From NCBI GenBank assembly GCA_902362965.1, contig CABIYQ010000022.1:1-19081 (forward strand): DNA of 19,081 nt, read 5' to 3'. Positions within the stretch are counted from its first letter, which is position 1; each line of letters begins with the position of its first letter. Source of the DNA: Oscillospiraceae bacterium (lineage in GTDB: Bacteria; Bacillota; Clostridia; Oscillospirales; Ruminococcaceae). The notes under the pieces were generated by a model that ran no database searches, had not been told where the DNA came from, and was given only the letters and a program-made list of their open reading frames with translations. A program made the position numbers and the translations under genes. Of the stretch, positions 15,579 to 19,081 are shown piece by piece.

Positions 15579-17342
15579 TTAATAACGTTTTTTCCTACAG
15601 TTAGGACAACGTGTAGGCAGATTATATCCTTTTCTATTAAAATACTCCATTTCCCCATTTGTAATAGAAAAACTTCTACCACAATTACGGCATGATACCC
15701 AACGAGCCGGAGAATTCTTCCAAGCCTCTTTCTCTTGTTTTGACTTTTCAATCATTTCTTTAAAACAATTGCCACAGACACTAGTTCGCAGATTTCGTAA
15801 TCTATCTTCAAATTCTCGCATTTGATAAATTGGTACTTCTCGACCACAATGTCCGCACTTTATTGTCCGTTTTTTACAATCTTTGCACCATCGCTGTTTT
15901 TTGAAATCAAAATCACTTTTACCAATTTCATGAAGGACCTTCGTTCTGTTTGTATAGTAAAATGTACGACCACAGCATTCACATTTAAATGACATATTTG
16001 ATTGATCGCCTGCACATGGAAGACAAATTCTGTAGCCTCTTTCCCATATATCAATTTTTTCCTGTTGCACATGTATACTATGTATAAAATAATAATCTGG
16101 ATGTTCTTGTCCACAAATATTGCACCTTACAAATACTCGTTTCCCATCATGCCTAAAAGTACGTGGAAACATACTTTGCGAATCAGTTCTATTTGAAGTA
16201 ATGAGAGTATTGGCAAAGTCCTTAGACATTCTTAACCAATCTGTAGTTTTTAGACGGCATCCAGGTTTAGCATACTTTCCATTTGCATGAAATGTATTAT
16301 AAAAGCCATCACACATTTGATATGGTAGATGATCCCATACAATTCGCCATATACCACTTGGTCGTTCTGCATCCCGTGAACGTCGCATGCCACCTCCTAC
16401 ACTAAACGGAAAAGACATATCCATAATACTATCACGTTCATTAGCATTTCTCCCTTTTGCATAAGGAAATTTTCCAGGCATCATCAGCATAAAGGTTAAT
16501 ACACCTATCTGATAATTTTCTTGATCCATTGTATAAATCAATTGAGTTTTATTATCACGCAAAAGTTCAGGTGGTGTAAATGTTTGATTACGAGAAAGAG
16601 CTGGATAACCTTCAATCTGCCAACAGTCTGTATCAACAAAATATACATCTTTTGTATCTGCAATATATATGGAAGCTGGATTTATACACCCAAATAGCAG
16701 ACCCAAGTCATGCATCTTGCGAATTTTATCCAGTATAGTCATAGTTAAATCACATAAATCATTTTTATTCCATTGCGGAAAAAACTGCGACAAACCTGTG
16801 GCTCCATTAAATACAGAGCGTGTTAACTGAACACCTCGAGAGGCTGGAACAAGAATACCTACAAAATATCCATTATCATCATTAAGTATATCTATAGGCC
16901 AACAAACACCAGGAATCTCAATTTTTTCTCGCAACATACGATTTGCTTTATTTTCTAACATGTCTAACCTAAGCACATCCAACGTATATACTTTCGCAAA
17001 ATAATCTGCATTATCAGTAGCATAAGTTACAGAAATATGATCGGTCATCAAAGCTTCTTTCAGCCAAAGAGGTCTACCATTATATTTTGTAATTACTTTC
17101 TTCCCTGTTTTTGGGATATAATTTGGCACTTTAATCGATTGCCCGACAGATACAGGGTTGGTAATTATCTTAAACGGTTTGACACCTTGTGCTGTACTTC
17201 CCAACCAATCAGCCGCAGAGTGAAAGGGTACTTGATTTAAATCTACGGATTTTGGGATTTGGTTTGTAGTAGATGTATTAGCATTTCCAACTTCTGCAAC
17301 ATTTGTTTCCCGTCTTCTTTTAAATGAATCTAAAAATGCCAT
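15579..17342 (-). CDS. Degenerate protein kinase with four C-terminal zinc ribbons
   Basis: 587 residues; ATG preceded by AAAGGAGG (ideal). A low-complexity N-terminus (1-60) leads to a kinase fold of the YegI/TerY-P type at about 80-390: YFAKVYT (K117), FGCINPASIYI (217-227), VYFVDTDCWQIEGYP (233-247, D237 of the DFG place) and TFTPPEL. In active relatives the loop reads GDxN; here the catalytic Asp is Cys (C219) and the following Mg-binding Asn is Ser, so it is probably a pseudokinase, though ATP binding may persist. From 400 to 587 come eight Cys-x-x-Cys pairs (407, 440, 454, 486, 496, 523, 551, 579), forming four zinc ribbons; the last resembles the zinc-ribbon family PF13451. The ribbons suggest nucleic-acid or protein binding. 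Middle gene of block C. Confidence 0.82.
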   Translation of the reverse strand: MAFLDSFKRRRETNVAEVGNANTSTTNQIPKSVDLNQVPFHSAADWLGSTAQGVKPFKIITNPVSVGQSIKVPNYIPKTGKKVITKYNGRPLWLKEALMTDHISVTYATDNADYFAKVYTLDVLRLDMLENKANRMLREKIEIPGVCWPIDILNDDNGYFVGILVPASRGVQLTRSVFNGATGLSQFFPQWNKNDLCDLTMTILDKIRKMHDLGLLFGCINPASIYIADTKDVYFVDTDCWQIEGYPALSRNQTFTPPELLRDNKTQLIYTMDQENYQIGVLTFMLMMPGKFPYAKGRNANERDSIMDMSFPFSVGGGMRRSRDAERPSGIWRIVWDHLPYQMCDGFYNTFHANGKYAKPGCRLKTTDWLRMSKDFANTLITSNRTDSQSMFPRTFRHDGKRVFVRCNICGQEHPDYYFIHSIHVQQEKIDIWERGYRICLPCAGDQSNMSFKCECCGRTFYYTNRTKVLHEIGKSDFDFKKQRWCKDCKKRTIKCGHCGREVPIYQMREFEDRLRNLRTSVCGNCFKEMIEKSKQEKEAWKNSPARWVSCRNCGRSFSITNGEMEYFNRKGYNLPTRCPNCRKKRY

Positions 17343-17401
17343 ATTGTCCTCCTTTACTATTCATCAAAATATAATAATCTTTTTGTAGCTTCAAGCATAT
17401 C

Positions 17402-18607
17402 TTATGTATTAGAATCATGGTTTGGAATCCGTTCTAAATCATGATAAATTTCTTTTGCTTGTTGCCGTGCACTAATAACACCTTCAACTGCCTTTTCGTA
17501 ATAAAATACCAATAAACATCTGCCTATTCCTTCATGATAGCTGGTTTTCCAAATAGCCTCAGCCTCTTTCAACCATTTTCCTGACATAAAAATGCTATGA
17601 TCTTTCATAATGTTTTTTATTTGTTTATACATAATCTGAGGCTCATTTATGATATTATCTTTATTATAAATCATAGGGAAAAAGTATCTTTTATCAATGT
17701 CATAATAATACGTTGAATCTTCAATAAAGCCTTTTGGTGTCCATCTATATGCTTGGACATATGTATTATCATCATTTCGCCATTCGTAATAAACTATACC
17801 AATATCAGAAAATAAATCTCCTGATTGTGGTGCCGATTTAGCACAAGTAATACTTGGAATTGTAATATTAGGGGTAGAGATTTTTGAAATCGGATGGTTT
17901 GCATATTTATGGCTATCGCCATGAAGATATGCACTTACTTTTCGACGATCAATAATCCCTTTTACTCTTTCAGCGTAACAAGAAAACAAAGAATCAATAC
18001 CATGATGTCCTAATATAATTGTTGGTTTATTAAAGTCAATTTTGCATTGAGACAATGCATTAATATCAAGAATTTCTCCATGTTCTTCATCGTCACTAAT
18101 TAAAGCTGTATTTAAATAAATAATATTAATCAAATTATTCCAATCAATGCAATTTACTCCACTTGGATCAGTTATCCTTTTATCTACAAAATTTGAATCA
18201 TTATAAAATTTACGTACAAAATTATTATAATCAGAAAATCCTCTATATAATAAATATTTTGAATAAACATTATAATCATTTGCTTTCGAATGTACACATA
18301 TATCAGAAATAGCGTCTGTTCTTCCTTCATAATTGTTCACATCATGATTTCCAGGCACGAGAAAAACGTCTTGCTTATCAATGTGAAAAATATCAATAAG
18401 CAATTCTAAGTAATCCCACGCAAGCGAAAAATCCGTTTCATATTTTTTATGACGAAAATCACCAGTCACAACAAGAAATTGTGGTGAAATGATTTCTGCT
18501 AATTCTCTATAATCATCTAGCATTAATGTGGTATCTGCTTCGGGAAATACATGCAAATCTGAAATATGAAGCCATGAAGCTTTTATACTATTATCACTAT
18601 AATCCAT
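17402..18607 (-). CDS. Calcineurin-like metallophosphoesterase
   Basis: 401 residues from the ATG at 18607, which has GGGGGT five bases upstream; other in-frame ATGs lie at 18619, 18640 and 18646, so the start is uncertain. All metallophosphatase motifs are present: HISDLH (D17, H19), VVTGDF (D50), PGNHDV (N87-D89), ILGHHG and YLHGDSHKYANH. The C-terminal 120 residues (FIEDSTYYYDIDKRYFFP onwards) carry no recognised motif and are partly helical. It is the first gene of block C, 59 bases ahead of the kinase. In TerY-P triads a PP2C-type phosphatase holds this place, so it may be an analogous phosphatase; alternatively it may act on nucleotides or DNA, as Mre11/SbcD-like enzymes do. Confidence 0.85.
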   Translation of the reverse strand: MDYSDNSIKASWLHISDLHVFPEADTTLMLDDYRELAEIISPQFLVVTGDFRHKKYETDFSLAWDYLELLIDIFHIDKQDVFLVPGNHDVNNYEGRTDAISDICVHSKANDYNVYSKYLLYRGFSDYNNFVRKFYNDSNFVDKRITDPSGVNCIDWNNLINIIYLNTALISDDEEHGEILDINALSQCKIDFNKPTIILGHHGIDSLFSCYAERVKGIIDRRKVSAYLHGDSHKYANHPISKISTPNITIPSITCAKSAPQSGDLFSDIGIVYYEWRNDDNTYVQAYRWTPKGFIEDSTYYYDIDKRYFFPMIYNKDNIINEPQIMYKQIKNIMKDHSIFMSGKWLKEAEAIWKTSYHEGIGRCLLVFYYEKAVEGVISARQQAKEIYHDLERIPNHDSNT

Positions 18608-18745
18608 GTTTACCCCCATCACTGTATTACTACATGCCATATGCACTTATACTACAATAAATCCCAACAATCTTTTCTGTTTGAAGAAATGAAATGAACC
18701 GTTGAGTTATCTGTATTTTCACACTCACCAGTTCTCAACTAATTA

Positions 18746-18838
18746 TCAATAAGACAACTCTGCACAAAGATCGCCTGACGACTCTGCATACAATCTGCTT
18801 GCATATTTTTCGTCATATTTCACATAAATTTCTACCAT
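18746..18838 (-). pseudogene. 30-codon ORF, probable gene remnant
   Basis: In the 387-base stretch 18608-18994 without an intact gene, one minus-strand frame from ATG 18838 reads MVEIYVKYDEKYASRLYAE and ends with GDLCAELSY and TGA at 18746. The composition looks protein-like but no ribosome site precedes it, and I recognise no family. It may be the start or middle of a gene lost at the island border. Promoter candidates for block C lie further on: a TATAAG at about 18647-18652 is the nearest, without a convincing -35 box. Confidence 0.25.
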
Positions 18839-18916
18839 TTACATTAACAACTCGACATGCTTCATATCTGAAAAATTATTAATTCTAATAAAACTAAATA
18901 ATTATTTATGTAAAAG

Positions 18917-18994
18917 ATAATATACAATTATCAATAGTGTCCAACCAAATTCCGAATTCGTAATCAGTATTAACATATTCCATTTAATTCCAAT
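18917..18994 (+). repeat. Right copy of the direct repeat flanking blocks B and C
   Basis: The two segments of the left repeat (5988-6023 and 6122-6161) lie here side by side: 18917-18954 and 18955-18994, the second identical at 39 of 40 bases. The next base starts a different sequence than on the left side, which fits the end of an insertion sequence. Confidence 0.7.
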
Positions 18995-19013
18995 TGGTGC
19001 TATACTAAAAAAG

Positions 19014-19043
19014 TGGACAGCAAAAAGCGAAAGATGGTATAAT
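19014..19043 (+). promoter_or_regulatory. Promoter of the gene starting at 19066
   Basis: TGGACA (19014-19019) and TATAAT (19038-19043) with an 18-base spacer form a good sigma-A promoter. AGGAGAG lies between it and the ATG. Confidence 0.6.
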
Positions 19044-19065
19044 AATAAAAAAAGGAGAGAAACAC

Positions 19066-19081
19066 ATGGAAAACACCAAGT
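19066..19081 (+). CDS. First five codons of a gene, probably IS3 OrfA
   Basis: ATG GAA AAC ACC AAG (MENTK) follows AAAGGAGAG with a spacing of about 7 and continues past the window. The OrfA call rests on the IS-like end just upstream and not on the peptide. Confidence 0.45.

Larger units (their letters stand above)
18995..19081 (+). mobile_element. Left end of a probable insertion sequence, cut by the window edge
   Basis: Where the left repeat continues TCTTATG, the right copy switches to TGGTGCTATACTAAAAAAGT followed by GGACAG. The TG start and the AAAAAGTGGACAG motif are typical of IS3-family ends, and a promoter and ORF start follow at once. Only 87 bases are visible, so the family is a guess. 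Confidence 0.5.

Noticed and set aside
1..19081. CRISPR array or Cas genes
   Set aside because: No regularly spaced short repeats and no Cas-like motifs on either strand.

Overview
The window looks like an accessory, defence-type island from a low-GC Gram-positive gut or rumen anaerobe (Clostridia or Ruminococcus-like). This rests on strong AT richness, AGGAGG-type ribosome binding sites, TTGACN/TATAAT promoters, an AAA-ATPase/PD-(D/E)XK family protein common in such genomes, and IS3-type transposase debris. The organism assignment is an inference. Nearly every real gene lies on the minus strand, and the leftovers of mobile elements lie between the gene blocks.

Layout, left to right. (1) 1-2205: intergenic hairpins, an AAA-ATPase/PD-(D/E)XK protein (309-1877), and a short gene fragment that may come from a recombinase. 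(2) 2206-5803: block A, a four-domain protein (SIR2-like, TIR-like, HEPN-like, receiver) downstream of a TIR-like nucleotide-binding protein whose TPR-like tail is split off by a frameshift at a run of eight A. (3) 5818-7980: the 3' end of a tyrosine recombinase, one copy of an imperfect direct repeat, an 18-codon ORF with a long hairpin, and a decayed IS3-type element. (4) 7985-13251: block B, a five-gene operon with its own promoter: XRE regulator, N6-adenine methyltransferase, a protein joining a MORC-like GHKL ATPase to a histidine kinase, a receiver-domain protein and an HNH endonuclease. (5) 13310-14664: a gene fragment and two further IS3 remnants. (6) 14665-18607: block C, a metallophosphoesterase, a degenerate protein kinase with four zinc ribbons and a VWA protein. 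(7) 18647-19081: the second copy of the direct repeat and the first codons of a gene, probably another insertion sequence.

How the genes may work together (inference). Block B reads as a restriction-like system run by a phosphorelay: the methyltransferase would mark self DNA, the GHKL/histidine kinase would sense a trigger and phosphorylate the receiver protein, and the HNH nuclease would be the effector. Block C resembles the TerY-P (VWA, kinase, phosphatase) triads of the tellurite-resistance/conflict literature, but with a calcineurin-like phosphatase and a kinase lacking its catalytic Asp. Block A carries two predicted NAD-cleaving modules and a receiver domain, so it would act as an abortive-infection effector. 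Direct repeats at about 6.0 and 18.9 kb enclose blocks B and C, and the left copy starts at the stop codon of the recombinase fragment, which suggests a transferable unit.

The most noteworthy items are the block B operon, the SIR2/TIR/HEPN/receiver fusion, the frameshift in the TIR-TPR gene, and a family of hairpin repeats at the IS ends that supplies the terminators of both blocks B and C.
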